From: Aliiroseovarius sp. M344
GTDB lineage: Bacteria > Pseudomonadota > Alphaproteobacteria > Rhodobacterales > Rhodobacteraceae
Reading direction: 5' to 3'
Length of the DNA stretch: 64,000 nucleotides
Assembly (NCBI RefSeq): GCF_025140835.1
Contig: NZ_CP081153.1
Coordinates: forward strand, 2,728,001-2,792,000
The notes beneath the pieces are model-generated. The model ran no database searches, was not told the DNA's origin, and saw only the letters and a list, made by a program, of their open reading frames with translations. The first letter of the stretch is position 1; each line of letters starts with the position of its first letter. The position numbers were made by a program, and so were the translations under genes. Of the stretch, positions 27,352 through 36,974 are shown one piece after another.

Positions 27352-28955
27352 GCGTGCTTCACGTCAAAGACCTGCATGTCGGCTTCCGTCAGGACGGCCA
27401 GCTTCACCCCGCCGTGCGCGGCGTCAGTTTTGAAGTTGCCAAAGGCGAAACCGTGGCGATCGTGGGTGAAAGCGGATCGGGGAAATCCGTCACCGCACTA
27501 TCAACTGTATCGCTGCTGCCCGACAGCGCTCAGGTCAGCGGATCAATCACCTATGGCGGGCGCGAGATGATCGGCGCGTCACCGTCCGATCTGCGCGACG
27601 TGCGCGGCAACGACATCAGCTTTATCTTTCAGGAGCCAATGACATCGCTGAACCCGCTGCACACGATCGAGAAGCAACTGACCGAGTCGATTGAACTGCA
27701 TCAGGGGCTGACAGGAGACGCGGTGCGCACCCGCATTCTGGAACTGCTGAACAAGGTGGGCATTCGCGATGCTGAATCGCGGCTGGCGCATTATCCCCAC
27801 CAGTTGTCAGGCGGACAAAGGCAGCGCGTGATGATCGCCATGGCGCTGGCCAACGGGCCAGAGCTTCTGATCGCGGACGAGCCGACCACCGCGCTGGACG
27901 TGACCATTCAGGCGCAGATCCTCGACCTGCTGGCCGAATTGAAAGACAGCGAAGGGATGAGCCTTCTGTTCATCACCCATGACCTTGGCATCGTGCGCAA
28001 GATCGCGGATCGTGTCTGTGTGATGAAAGATGGCGTCATCGTTGAAGAAGGCCCGACAGCGGACCTGTTCGCCAATCCCCGCCATGAATACACGCGCACC
28101 CTGATCAATGCAGAAGCACACGGTCGCCCCGACCCCGTTCGCGATGACGCACCCGAGATTGCCGCGACCAAAGACCTGCGTATCTGGTTCCCCATCCAAC
28201 GCGGGCTACTACGCCGCACGGTGGGACATGTGAAGGCCGTGAACGCGGCCAGCTTCTCGGTCCGAGTGGGCGAGACCGTCGGGATAGTCGGCGAAAGCGG
28301 GTCCGGCAAGACAACGCTGGCGCTGGCTGTCATGCGGCTTATCAGCTCGGACGGGCCAGTGGTGTTTCTGGGCGAGGATATCCAAGGTCGCAAATCGCGG
28401 CAATTGCAGCCGCTGAGGCGCGACATGCAGATCGTATTTCAAGATCCCTATGGATCCCTATCACCGCGCATGACCGCAGAAGAAATCATCGCCGAAGGTT
28501 TGTCGGTTCACGGGTTGGAACCGGGCCGAAATCGTCGCGATATGGTTTCTGAGATCATGAAGGAGGTCGGGCTCGATCCCGCCACGATGGATCGTTATCC
28601 GCACGAGTTTTCCGGCGGTCAACGTCAGCGTATCGCAATTGCACGCGCGATGATCCTGCGGCCCAAGCTGGTGGTACTGGACGAACCCACATCCGCGCTG
28701 GATATGACGGTTCAGGTCCAGATCGTCGAACTGTTGCGCGAATTGCAAAAGAAGCATGGGCTGGCTTATCTGTTCATCTCGCACGATCTGCGCGTCGTGC
28801 GCGCGCTGGCGCACAAGGTGCTGGTCATGCGCGCGGGTGATGTTGTGGAAAGCGGTCCGGCGGATCAAATCTTTGATGCACCGCAGACCGATTATACTCG
28901 CGCCCTGATGGCCGCAGCCTTCGACATTGTCGCGGCAAAAGGCGTGTCGGAATAG
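27348..28955 (+). CDS. yejF: ABC transporter ATP-binding protein with two ATPase domains, YejF type
   Basis: A 535-residue fusion of two oligopeptide-type ATPase domains. Walker A motifs are GESGSGKS (about 39) and [10 protein letters not shown] (about 315); ABC signatures are LSGGQRQR and FSGGQRQR. Both halves have intact Walker B ([24 protein letters not shown]) and a linker around residues 255-290. It energises import by YejABE. The gene ends 14 bases before the convergent carboxypeptidase gene, with no visible terminator hairpin. Confidence 0.93.
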   Translation: MSVLHVKDLHVGFRQDGQLHPAVRGVSFEVAKGETVAIVGESGSGKSVTALSTVSLLPDSAQVSGSITYGGREMIGASPSDLRDVRGNDISFIFQEPMTSLNPLHTIEKQLTESIELHQGLTGDAVRTRILELLNKVGIRDAESRLAHYPHQLSGGQRQRVMIAMALANGPELLIADEPTTALDVTIQAQILDLLAELKDSEGMSLLFITHDLGIVRKIADRVCVMKDGVIVEEGPTADLFANPRHEYTRTLINAEAHGRPDPVRDDAPEIAATKDLRIWFPIQRGLLRRTVGHVKAVNAASFSVRVGETVGIVGESGSGKTTLALAVMRLISSDGPVVFLGEDIQGRKSRQLQPLRRDMQIVFQDPYGSLSPRMTAEEIIAEGLSVHGLEPGRNRRDMVSEIMKEVGLDPATMDRYPHEFSGGQRQRIAIARAMILRPKLVVLDEPTSALDMTVQVQIVELLRELQKKHGLAYLFISHDLRVVRALAHKVLVMRAGDVVESGPADQIFDAPQTDYTRALMAAAFDIVAAKGVSE

Positions 28956-28969
28956 GTCGAGTACGTCGC

Positions 28970-30520
28970 TCAGGACGGTCCCAGAACATTGCAGCGCGTG
29001 TTGCGTGCATTCAGACGACGGCAGGCCAGATCAGCTTGAGTTTGTGACATGCCCACAAAATTCGCATGCCAGCCGTCCGAGCGCCGGACAACTTTCCGCA
29101 ACGCCTCATCCAACGTGTCGATCTCTTTCAATGCAGTTTTCAGCAACGTACGTTCGGCCTGATAGCGTGACCCAAGCACACCCACATTGATCGCCCAATG
29201 ACGCCCACCAGAGGTCGACATCCGCGTCACCACTTCAGGCTCGGCATTCTTGGGCGTTTGGGGCGCAAGCGATGTCAGCACTATCGCGGCGGGCCGCGCC
29301 GGTGGCGTGGGCACAGTAACCGGGGCGGCCACCTTCTCAATAAGGGGTTGTGGGGCGGCGACGGGCTCAGCCTTTTCGACGGCGGCGGTCACGATATCTG
29401 TAACAGGCGTCGTTGCGATCGGCGTTTCCGGGGCCACATCCGCGACGACTTTTGGCTCTTCTTCAGGCTCGGTGATTGCCGTGACGACCGCATCTTTGAT
29501 GCTTTCCGACAGGGCGGCAAGCTGTGCCTGAGCAACCGGATCTTGTGTGATCGGGCGAGGGCTGGGACGCGGGCTGCGCTTCACAGCTCTGACCAGACGG
29601 ATGGTCTTGCCAGACGCGCCGGGTTCCACGGTCTCTGGGGCCTCTGCCGAATAGGCGGGCAAGGCTGGCTTGCGCACCGACGCCCGGCTGGGCGCGCGGC
29701 GGAAACCAAGGTCCATCAATTCAGCGACCTTTGCGTTGCGCGATGCGGTGGACTGACCACCGAAAACAGTGGTGATGATCCGTTCCGATCCACGTTCAGC
29801 CGATGCCACAAGGTTGAAGCCCGCCGCGCGGGTGTAGCCGGTTTTGATACCATCAGCGCCCTTATAGCTGCTAAGAAACCGCCGGTTTGTGTTTGAAACG
29901 GCTCGTACACCGGCATCCGTCGTAATGCGTGAAAACAGATTGTAGTAATTCGGGTGGTCGAAAAACAGGTGCCGACCCAGCGTCGTCATATCGCGCGCCG
30001 TCGACAAATGGCCATTTTCCGTAAGACCGTGTGCGTTCTTAAAATGTGTGCGCGTCATGCCGAGCGCTTTCGCTGTCCGGTTCATCCGGCGGGCAAAGGC
30101 TGCTTCGGACCCGGAAATAGCGATACCGATCGCGGTAGCCGCGTCATTGGCCGATTTGACACCCGCCGCACGGATCAGATAGCGAAATTTGATCTTCTGG
30201 CCCGTGCGCAACCCTAGCTTGGAAGGTGGCTCGGCTGCTGCCTTGCTGGTGATCGTGACAACTGTATCGGGCGATATCTCACCGCGTTTGATCGCTTCGA
30301 ACGCGATGTAGAGCGTCATCATTTTGGTCAAAGAGGCCGGATGCAGCCGTGTATCTGCGTTGCGCGAATGAAGCACCTCGCCGGTGCGCGCGTCGATAAC
30401 CATCGCGGCATAGGGGGCGGCCTGCGCTCCTGTTGACGCAAGTTGAGCCACACAGCCAAATACTGCAAGGAAAAGCCCAATACGGACCCACTGCCACGGA
30501 CGTTTTTCCACGTCGTCCAC
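28970..30520 (-). CDS. D-alanyl-D-alanine carboxypeptidase (S11) with C-terminal SPOR domain
   Basis: A 516-residue penicillin-binding protein. A signal peptide (RIGLFLAVFGCVAQLASTGAQA) leads into the S11 domain with the three catalytic motifs: SLTK (Ser and Lys), SAN and KTG. The middle is a long Pro/Glu/Val-rich linker, and the C-terminal 75 residues form a SPOR domain (SGGRHWAINVGVLGSRYQAE), which binds denuded septal glycan. It should trim pentapeptides at division sites. The GTG at 30520 has GAGG 8 bases ahead and gives a normal signal peptide; an in-frame GTG at 30604 would add 28 residues. Confidence 0.88.
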   Translation of the reverse strand: MDDVEKRPWQWVRIGLFLAVFGCVAQLASTGAQAAPYAAMVIDARTGEVLHSRNADTRLHPASLTKMMTLYIAFEAIKRGEISPDTVVTITSKAAAEPPSKLGLRTGQKIKFRYLIRAAGVKSANDAATAIGIAISGSEAAFARRMNRTAKALGMTRTHFKNAHGLTENGHLSTARDMTTLGRHLFFDHPNYYNLFSRITTDAGVRAVSNTNRRFLSSYKGADGIKTGYTRAAGFNLVASAERGSERIITTVFGGQSTASRNAKVAELMDLGFRRAPSRASVRKPALPAYSAEAPETVEPGASGKTIRLVRAVKRSPRPSPRPITQDPVAQAQLAALSESIKDAVVTAITEPEEEPKVVADVAPETPIATTPVTDIVTAAVEKAEPVAAPQPLIEKVAAPVTVPTPPARPAAIVLTSLAPQTPKNAEPEVVTRMSTSGGRHWAINVGVLGSRYQAERTLLKTALKEIDTLDEALRKVVRRSDGWHANFVGMSQTQADLACRRLNARNTRCNVLGPS

Positions 30521-30678
30521 CTTTTCTGCCTCAATCGCCTGGATCTTTTGTCCGGCTGATTTGTTTTTTTCAACGTAACACGAAGAAAGCGCGCGAGAAA
30601 ACACCTTATTTTCAATGGCCTGTTCCGTGGCGCGCAGGACACGTATGGCAGATGTGGTATTCTCTTGCAGGCCGAGGG

Positions 30679-31383
30679 CTATATCTGCGCCATTTCCTCC
30701 AAAATTGAGGGCAACTGCGACAGATCAGCCAGCGCACGAAATCTTGCATGGGAAATCGGCGGAACCGCGTGTTCATAGCTCCACGTTAAGTCATGCGGGA
30801 CATGTACGCCCCATGCGCCAGCCTCAAGCGCCGGGATCACATCTGACTTCAGCGAATTGCCGACCATCACCGCGCGTGCCGCGCCGCCAAACGGCAAAAA
30901 CGCGCGCTGATACACGGCCGGCGTCTTGTCAGACACAATCTCAACCCCATCAAAATGATCACCAAGACCGGATTGCGCCAGCTTTCGTTCCTGATCCAGA
31001 AGGTCGCCCTTGGTGATCAGCAGGATGTTATGGGTTTGTGCCAGCGTGGCCACGACATCGCCAGCATGGGGCAGCAGTTCTATGGGATGCGCAAGCATTT
31101 GCTGACCGGCATCGATCAGCGCCTGAATGACGTGGCCGGGAACCGTGCCATCTGTCACCTCGATCGCGGTTTCGATCATCGACAGGGTAAAGCCCTTCAC
31201 CCCAAACCCGTAATGACCTAGGTTGCGCAACTCGGCTTGCAACAGCCTTTCAGACAGATGTTCTGGCGCCGCAAAATCTGCCAGAAGCTCGGCAAACCGG
31301 GCCTGCGTCATCTGGAAAAATTGCTCGTTTTGCCACAAGGTATCATCGGCATCGAAACCAATTGTTGTGACTTCCGCGTCCAT
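30679..31383 (-). CDS. HAD-superfamily hydrolase
   Basis: A 234-residue soluble phosphatase-like protein. Motif I is FDADDTLW (residues 9-16) with Asp10 as predicted nucleophile. Motif II is in ILLITKGD, and motifs III/IV are in 'VGNSLKSDVIPALEAGAWG'. The cap insert after motif I is of the C1 type. The family is often annotated as phosphoglycolate phosphatase-like, but the substrate cannot be told. It is divergent from clpS over a 113-base gap. Confidence 0.82.
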   Translation of the reverse strand: MDAEVTTIGFDADDTLWQNEQFFQMTQARFAELLADFAAPEHLSERLLQAELRNLGHYGFGVKGFTLSMIETAIEVTDGTVPGHVIQALIDAGQQMLAHPIELLPHAGDVVATLAQTHNILLITKGDLLDQERKLAQSGLGDHFDGVEIVSDKTPAVYQRAFLPFGGAARAVMVGNSLKSDVIPALEAGAWGVHVPHDLTWSYEHAVPPISHARFRALADLSQLPSILEEMAQI

Positions 31384-31496
31384 TTTGTATGTGCCTTTCC
31401 TACGACGTGGCGCCGTGCCCTCTTTTCATTGGGCGTAGTGACCATATATTCTGAGACTCAAGCCTGCCCTTTTGCAACCTTCGGAGTGAAGCCCAC

Positions 31497-31838
31497 ATGG
31501 CCAGACTGCCTATCATCTTGTCACAAGGCGACGGCGCCGATGACGGCGATGCGGGCCTTGCGGTGGCGACGAAACCCAAAACCAAACGTCCGCCTATGTA
31601 TAAGGTATTGATTTTGAACGATGACTTCACCCCGATGGAGTTCGTCGTCATGGTGCTGGAACGGTTCTTCGGGATGAACCATGCGCAGGCGTTTGAGCTT
31701 ATGCTGACAGTTCATAAAAAAGGCCTAGCCGTGGCCGGGGTCTTTTCACACGAGGTTGCCGAAACAAAGGTGACCCAAGTCATGCACTTGGCGCGCGAAC
31801 ATCAGCATCCGCTTCAGTGCACGATGGAAAAGGAGTAG
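31497..31838 (+). CDS. clpS: ATP-dependent Clp protease adaptor ClpS
   Basis: A 113-residue adaptor that delivers N-end-rule substrates to ClpAP. The core starts with [20 protein letters not shown] (about residues 32-51), which forms the N-degron pocket, and continues with '[21 protein letters not shown]' and 'LQCTMEKE'. The disordered acidic N-terminal 30 residues are usual. The following methyltransferase begins 11-20 bases later, which suggests co-transcription. Confidence 0.95.
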   Translation: MARLPIILSQGDGADDGDAGLAVATKPKTKRPPMYKVLILNDDFTPMEFVVMVLERFFGMNHAQAFELMLTVHKKGLAVAGVFSHEVAETKVTQVMHLAREHQHPLQCTMEKE

Positions 31839-31858
31839 CCGCGTCAGCGGTGGCCGAC

Positions 31859-32848
31859 ATGTTTCACACCAGATTGTCCCTTGCCTTGCGCGACGGCGCG
31901 GTAACGCTGCCCGACGACGGCCGCATACTGGTGATCGGGCCGACCGCCGACCACAATCTGACGGCATTGCCAAAAGACAGGGCGACGATCTACAGCCGCT
32001 TCTTTCCCGATTTCGACCATTGGGCGTCGCGCGGCTTTGAAACAGTATCAGCCCTGCCTGACAGCGGGTTTGCGGCGGCCTTCGTGTGTGCGCCGCGATC
32101 CAAGACGCTGGCTCAATCTTGGGTGCAGGCTGCGACGCAAGCCACCTATGGCGGATTGGTTTTGCTGGACGGGCAAAAGACCGACGGAATTGACAGTCTT
32201 CTGAAAGCCCTGAAAAAGAAAGCCGATCTGCTTGGCACATTCTCCAAAGCACATGGCAAGCTTGTCTGGTTCGAAAACGCTGACGTTGCTGATTGGGCGG
32301 CGGCCGACACGCGGCTGGAAGGTGGCTTCACCACCCGACCTGGCGTGTTTTCTGCGGATGGGATCGATAAAGGATCAGCCGTTCTAGCAGCTGCTATGCC
32401 CGCCGAGATCAAGGGCCGCGTCGCCGATGTGGGCGCGGGCTGGGGGTATTTGTCGCGACATATTCTTGAACGCTCGGGCGTCGCCTCGCTTGACTTGATC
32501 GAAGCTGATCTGGTGGCGCTTGATTGCGCGCGGGTGAACATCGACGACCCGCGTGCCAATTTTATCTGGAACGACGCAACACGGTTCCGCCCGGCAAAAC
32601 CGTATGACGTCGTTATCTCAAACCCGCCCTTTCATACCGGGCGCACCGGAGACCCAAGCTTGGGGCGCGCATTCATCAAGTCAGCGGCAGAAATGCTGAC
32701 GCCGTCGGGTCGCTTTGTGATGGTCGCCAATCGGCACCTGCCATACGAGGACACGCTTGGCGAAGTGTTTCGCGAAGTGGATGACCTGGGCGGCACATCT
32801 GGATTCAAACTTCTCAGTGGCACAAAGCCCCGTCGCGCACGGCGCTAG
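31859..32848 (+). CDS. RsmC-like 16S rRNA (guanine-N2)-methyltransferase family protein
   Basis: A 329-residue protein with two methyltransferase-like domains, as in RsmC: an N-terminal degenerate one (about 1-155) and a C-terminal active one with SAM motif VADVGAGWGYLSRH (about 180-193) and catalytic NPPFHTG (about 258). This predicts modification of a guanine in 16S rRNA (G1207 in E. coli). Starts at GTG 31850 and ATG 31859 are both possible; a short ribosome site AGGAG lies within the clpS 3' end. It is downstream of clpS. Confidence 0.82.
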   Translation: MFHTRLSLALRDGAVTLPDDGRILVIGPTADHNLTALPKDRATIYSRFFPDFDHWASRGFETVSALPDSGFAAAFVCAPRSKTLAQSWVQAATQATYGGLVLLDGQKTDGIDSLLKALKKKADLLGTFSKAHGKLVWFENADVADWAAADTRLEGGFTTRPGVFSADGIDKGSAVLAAAMPAEIKGRVADVGAGWGYLSRHILERSGVASLDLIEADLVALDCARVNIDDPRANFIWNDATRFRPAKPYDVVISNPPFHTGRTGDPSLGRAFIKSAAEMLTPSGRFVMVANRHLPYEDTLGEVFREVDDLGGTSGFKLLSGTKPRRARR

Positions 32849-32883
32849 GATCAGCTAGGCTCACTGGGAATCAGGAGGCACAT

Positions 32884-33720
32884 ATGTCTTTTTCCATTGC
32901 TGGCAAAACCGCCATTATCACCGGCGCGGCCAACGGTATCGGCCTGTCCATCGCCCGCCATTTTGCAGATCACGGCGCCAATGTGATGTGCGCGGATATC
33001 GATGAAACGCGTCTTTTGGAAGAATGGGGGCCAAACCCCGACAACGATGCAGAAGACGCCGATGACACATCTAACACCCGGACCTTTGCCGGTGACCTGC
33101 GCGAAAAACTGACCATCGCAAACCTTCTGTCAGCAACCATCGACGCTTTCGAACGCGTCGACATATTGGTGAATGCGTCACGGCAGGTCATGCTTGCAGA
33201 CCCGCTTGATGCCGACAACGTTGCGGTCCAAATGCTGTTGGATCAAAACCTGATGACCAGCTTGCGCCTTAGCCAACTGGTGGCAAAGCGAATGATCCAA
33301 CAGGGCGAAGAGTTGGGTGAAGATGAGCAAGCCACGCCGCTTGGGGCGATTGTGAACCTGTCATCCATTGCGGCCTGCCGCACCCAGCCGGGCCTGATGG
33401 CGTATTCAATTGCCAGTGCAGCGCTGGATCAAATGACACGCTCTTTGGCTGTTGGATTGGCCTCGAACCGGATCCGTGTCAACGCCGTGGCGTTTGGTTC
33501 TGTCATGAGCGCCAGCTTGCGCGATTCGATCCTTGAGGCCGGAGAAACCCGCACTGACATATTGGAAGGCACGCCCCTGGGCCGGATTGCGTCGGCCAAC
33601 GAGGTGGCGGAAGCCGTGCAATTCCTATCCTCTGAGGGTGCCGGCTTCATGACCGGACACATCCTAACTGTGGATGGTGGGCGCAGTTTGCTGGACGCTG
33701 TTGGCAACCCAGCTCACTGA
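32884..33720 (+). CDS. SDR-family protein lacking the catalytic Lys
   Basis: A 278-residue short-chain dehydrogenase/reductase fold. The cofactor motif GAANGIG is intact (residues 17-23) and the catalytic Ser is present in NLSSIAA, but the YxxxK site reads YSIAS (about residue 178 onward), so the Lys is Ser. The NNAG strand is replaced by VNASRQ, and an acidic insertion (about 55-65, EDADDTSN) follows the cofactor fold. It may bind a nucleotide without classical oxidoreductase activity. A GGAGG site lies 6 bases upstream. The neighbours are the RsmC-like gene and the hemF region. Confidence 0.8.
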   Translation: MSFSIAGKTAIITGAANGIGLSIARHFADHGANVMCADIDETRLLEEWGPNPDNDAEDADDTSNTRTFAGDLREKLTIANLLSATIDAFERVDILVNASRQVMLADPLDADNVAVQMLLDQNLMTSLRLSQLVAKRMIQQGEELGEDEQATPLGAIVNLSSIAACRTQPGLMAYSIASAALDQMTRSLAVGLASNRIRVNAVAFGSVMSASLRDSILEAGETRTDILEGTPLGRIASANEVAEAVQFLSSEGAGFMTGHILTVDGGRSLLDAVGNPAH

Positions 33721-33725
33721 TCCTT

Positions 33726-34115
33726 TCAGGACTTGGCGCAGTTTGCGAGCTTACTTTGCTGTTCTTTAAGCTCTGCCAGTTCTTTTTTCATCGCGCGATG
33801 TTCCTGAAACGTTGGCAGAGTGGATTTTGGTTCTGGCGTTGGCAGGCATACCCGCACAAAAGGCGCAACGCCTTTACATAATTTCAGCGGATTGGCGACT
33901 TTAATAACCGTCGAGGACGTGCGGTAGCCGCGCGCAGTTTCCCGCTCCAAGGTTTCTATTTTTTGCTCTCGCCGCTTGTATTCCATTGCTTCATCACTGG
34001 AACACTTTGCAGGTTGCGTAATTTTTGCCGGCTCAAGCTGAGCAACCGGCGCTGTGGTGGTTTGGCAAGCGGTCAGCAAAAGGATCGCGGAAATCTGAAT
34101 GGCTAGCAGGCGCAT
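33726..34115 (-). CDS. Predicted lipoprotein with coiled-coil tail
   Basis: A 129-residue protein. The signal MRLLAIQISAILLLTAC ends in lipobox LTAC (Cys17), followed by a Thr/Pro-rich start of the mature chain. Two Lys/Arg/Glu-rich helices (about 44-62 and 106-124) are likely coiled coils. Three further Cys residues (38, 80, 90) and one near the end could form disulfides in the periplasm. No known family is recognised. The ATG has GGAGG 5 bases away; a longer open frame extends through the hemF promoter and is rejected. It is convergent with the SDR gene, 5 bases between stops. Confidence 0.72.
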   Translation of the reverse strand: MRLLAIQISAILLLTACQTTTAPVAQLEPAKITQPAKCSSDEAMEYKRREQKIETLERETARGYRTSSTVIKVANPLKLCKGVAPFVRVCLPTPEPKSTLPTFQEHRAMKKELAELKEQQSKLANCAKS

Positions 34116-34239
34116 GGACCCTCCTTGCTCGGAACGAACTGTTGGCTTGTTTGGAGAGCTTAGCGCAAAGTCAGCTTTGCCCAGAGGGGAAATCCTGATA
34201 GCTCCTCCCCCAAGAACACTAAAGCGAAGGACCAGCCCG

Positions 34240-35130
34240 ATGAGCAAAAAGATGGAAGACCAAAAATCCCTCGCGAGCGCGTGGTTTCGCGAACTTCGTG
34301 ACCAAATCATTGCCGCATTCGAAGGTCTGGAAGATACGCAGACAACCGGACCATTTGTCGGCCAGCCTGCGGGCCGTTTTGAAATCAGCGAGACGAACCG
34401 CCATTCGGACGACGGCACAGATGCAGGCGGCGGACAGATGAGTGTGATGCGCGGAGGGCGCGTTTTTGAGAAGGTCGGCGTCAACATCTCGACGGTTTAC
34501 GGCAAACTTGGCAAATCAGCGCAAAAGGCCATGGCAGCGCGCGGTGTGCCTGGCATGGAAAATGACCCACGCTTCTGGGCCTCGGGCATCAGCCTTGTGG
34601 CTCACATGCAAAACCCGCACACCCCTGCGGTTCATATGAACACCCGGATGTTCTGGACCCCAAACGCGTGGTGGTTCGGTGGCGGCGCCGACCTGAATCC
34701 TTGCATTGAATACGCAGAAGATACGGCCCACTTTCACGGCCAGCTGGAAGCGGCCTGCCTGCGCCATGACATCAGTTATTATGACAAGTTCAAAGCCTGG
34801 GCTGACGAATATTTCTTCATCCCCCACCGCGGCCGGGCACGCGGTGTTGGCGGCATTTTTTATGATGACCTGAACACCGGCGATTGGGAGGCAGACTTTG
34901 CCTTTACCAAGGATGTCGGCCGCGCCTTCCTACCCGCTTTCGTGCCCGTCACCGAAGCCCGCTGCGACACGCCTTGGAACGATGCGGACAAGGACAAGCA
35001 ATTGATCCACCGTGGTCTCTATGCCGAATACAACCTGGTTTACGACCGGGGCACCAAATTTGGTCTGACCACCGGACATGATGCCAATGCGGTGTTGATG
35101 AGCTTGCCACCCTTGGCAAAGTGGGTCTAG
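34240..35130 (+). CDS. hemF: Oxygen-dependent coproporphyrinogen III oxidase
   Basis: A 296-residue aerobic heme enzyme that decarboxylates coproporphyrinogen III to protoporphyrinogen IX. 'GGGQMSVMRGGRVFEKVGVN' near residues 65-85 and 'NPCIEYAEDTAHFHG', 'YFFIPHRGRARGVGGIFYDD' and 'GGAD' are HemF signatures. The ATG at 34240 is chosen because the family starts here; the longer open frame overlaps the divergent lipoprotein gene. Other heme genes, hemC and hemE, lie 2-3 kb downstream. I saw no perfect FNR box in the 124-base gap upstream. Confidence 0.95.
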   Translation: MSKKMEDQKSLASAWFRELRDQIIAAFEGLEDTQTTGPFVGQPAGRFEISETNRHSDDGTDAGGGQMSVMRGGRVFEKVGVNISTVYGKLGKSAQKAMAARGVPGMENDPRFWASGISLVAHMQNPHTPAVHMNTRMFWTPNAWWFGGGADLNPCIEYAEDTAHFHGQLEAACLRHDISYYDKFKAWADEYFFIPHRGRARGVGGIFYDDLNTGDWEADFAFTKDVGRAFLPAFVPVTEARCDTPWNDADKDKQLIHRGLYAEYNLVYDRGTKFGLTTGHDANAVLMSLPPLAKWV

Positions 35131-35207
35131 GCGATCGTTCCAGCGCATGGCTTGCCTTGCCGCGAAGATAAGGGCAACTTGTTGTAAGTGTGATGAAAGG
35201 TGCGCCC

Positions 35208-35657
35208 GTGACAGCATTCAAACTCGACAGCTTTCTACCTTATCAACTTGCGGTGCTGTCCAGCCGCGTAAGTGCAGGGTTTTCGAAGCATTACCGAGAC
35301 GCATATGGAATATCGGTCTCGGAATGGCGCGTGGTGGCCCATCTGAGCCAAGCCGACAGTGTCAGTGTGCGCGAAATCCATGCACGGGTGGACATGGACA
35401 AGCCGAAGGTCAGTCGCGCAGCGTCACGGCTTGAAGCGTCGGGCTATGTCACCAAGACGGTCAATCCACAGGATCGACGGCTGGTGGAACTTAAGCTGAC
35501 ACCCAAAGGCCGCGATATGATCGAGGCGCTCACCCCCATTGCACACCAGTACGAACAGCAACTGTCTGATCTTCTGGGTGGCAATGACGATGAATTTCGC
35601 GCCCGCGTGGTGCAGTTGATCGCAGCACTTGGGCCACACACGGTCGAAGACGACTGA
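35208..35657 (+). CDS. MarR-family transcriptional regulator
   Basis: A 149-residue winged-helix repressor. The DNA-binding part reads SVSEWRVVAHLSQADSVSVR (about 36-55), then 'HARVDMDKPKVSRAASRLEASGYV' and the wing 'PQDRRLVELKLTPKG'. The N- and C-terminal helices form the dimer. The GTG at 35208 has AAAGG 7 bases upstream; GTG 35190 and ATG 35193 also lie in frame. The adjacent thiolase gene, 99 bases away on the same strand, is the likeliest target by position alone. Confidence 0.82.
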   Translation: MTAFKLDSFLPYQLAVLSSRVSAGFSKHYRDAYGISVSEWRVVAHLSQADSVSVREIHARVDMDKPKVSRAASRLEASGYVTKTVNPQDRRLVELKLTPKGRDMIEALTPIAHQYEQQLSDLLGGNDDEFRARVVQLIAALGPHTVEDD

Positions 35658-35756
35658 ACAACCCTCATTTCGCACGTGTCAGACCACGAGTTGGGGGCGA
35701 CAAGCCTGTTCGGCTATGCAATCCTGCATTGAAATCAATTCAAATGGGGGATTCTT

Positions 35757-36932
35757 ATGTCTGACATCGTAATTCTTGGCGGCGCGCGCACCGCAATCGG
35801 CACTTTTGGTGGCAGTCTGGCAGCGGTTCCGCCCAGCACGCTGGGTGCCACCGTCGCGCGCGAGGCGATGACACGCGCCGGCGTTGAGCCCGGCCAGATC
35901 GGCCATGTCGTCTTTGGCCACGTCATCAATACCGAACCGCGCGATATGTATCTGTCGCGAGTCTCGATGATCGAGGCCGGCATCCCCGACACCACACCTG
36001 CGATGAACGTGAACCGCCTGTGCGGGTCCGGGCTTCAGGCCGTCGTCTCGGTCGCGCAATCCCTGATGCTGGGCGACGCCGATTACGGCGTGGCTGGCGG
36101 TGCCGAAAGCATGAGCCGCGCGCCCTATATTCTGCCGCAGGCCCGCTGGGGTCAGAAGATGGGCGACACCGGTGCGCAAGACATGATGCTGGGCGCGCTG
36201 AACTGTCCGTTTGGCACCGGGCATATGGGTGTGACCGCCGAAAACGTCGCCGCAGAACATGACGTCAGCCGCGCGGATCAGGACGCCTTTGCGCTGGAAA
36301 GCCAGAAACGCGCCGCTGCCGCCATCGAGGCAGGGCATTTCGACAGCCAGATCGTGCCGATCGAGGTCAAACAACGCCGTGAGACGGTTCAGTTTGCCCG
36401 TGACGAGCATCCAAAACCAACGACGCCTGAGGCTTTGTCCGGGCTGCGCACCGTGTTCCAGAAAGACGGCACAGTGACGGCTGGCAACGCGTCCGGCATC
36501 AATGACGGGGCGGGGGCTTTGGTGCTGGCACGGGCCGATGCGGCGAACGCGGCTGGCCTGAAACCGCTGGCGCGCATCATTGGCTATGGCCACGCGGGGG
36601 TGCGCCCCGAAGTGATGGGGATCGGTCCGGTTCCTGCGGTTGAGAACCTTTTGAAAAAAACCGGGCTGACAGTCGCAGATTTCGACGTGATTGAATCGAA
36701 TGAAGCCTTCGCCGCCCAAGCCATCGCGGTGAACAAGGGGCTGGGCTTGGATACCTCCAAGGTGAACCCCAATGGTGGGGCGATCGCTCTGGGTCACCCT
36801 GTTGGGGCGACCGGTGCGATCATCACCATCAAGGCACTGTACGAGCTTGAGCGGATCGGTGGATCAAAAGCGCTGATCACCATGTGCATCGGCGGCGGTC
36901 AGGGCATTGCACTGGCCATTGAGCGGATCTGA
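35757..36932 (+). CDS. Acetyl-CoA acyltransferase (BktB-like beta-ketothiolase)
   Basis: A 391-residue thiolase, the second in the window. Catalytic Cys is in NVNRLCGSGLQAV (about residue 88), His in NPNGGAIALGHPVGATG (about residue 347), second Cys in CIGGGQGIAL. 'GHVINTEPRDMYLSR' is typical of BktB-type and longer-chain degradative thiolases rather than PhaA. It may serve beta-oxidation or beta-ketothiolysis for polyhydroxyalkanoates. GGGGGA precedes the ATG. It is downstream of the MarR gene and ends with a hairpin shared with hemC. Confidence 0.88.
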   Translation: MSDIVILGGARTAIGTFGGSLAAVPPSTLGATVAREAMTRAGVEPGQIGHVVFGHVINTEPRDMYLSRVSMIEAGIPDTTPAMNVNRLCGSGLQAVVSVAQSLMLGDADYGVAGGAESMSRAPYILPQARWGQKMGDTGAQDMMLGALNCPFGTGHMGVTAENVAAEHDVSRADQDAFALESQKRAAAAIEAGHFDSQIVPIEVKQRRETVQFARDEHPKPTTPEALSGLRTVFQKDGTVTAGNASGINDGAGALVLARADAANAAGLKPLARIIGYGHAGVRPEVMGIGPVPAVENLLKKTGLTVADFDVIESNEAFAAQAIAVNKGLGLDTSKVNPNGGAIALGHPVGATGAIITIKALYELERIGGSKALITMCIGGGQGIALAIERI

Positions 36933-36943
36933 TTTTAATTGCT

Positions 36944-36973
36944 GTCTTGCCCGGCGCTTATGTCGGGCAAGAC
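36944..36973. terminator. Bidirectional hairpin between thiolase and hemC
   Basis: GTCTTGCCCG and CGGGCAAGAC form a perfect 10-bp stem around 10 bases. It is followed by ATTATTT on the plus strand, and by a weaker AATTAAAATC on the minus strand, between convergent genes. The plus-strand use is the better supported. Confidence 0.7.
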
Positions 36974-36974
36974 A

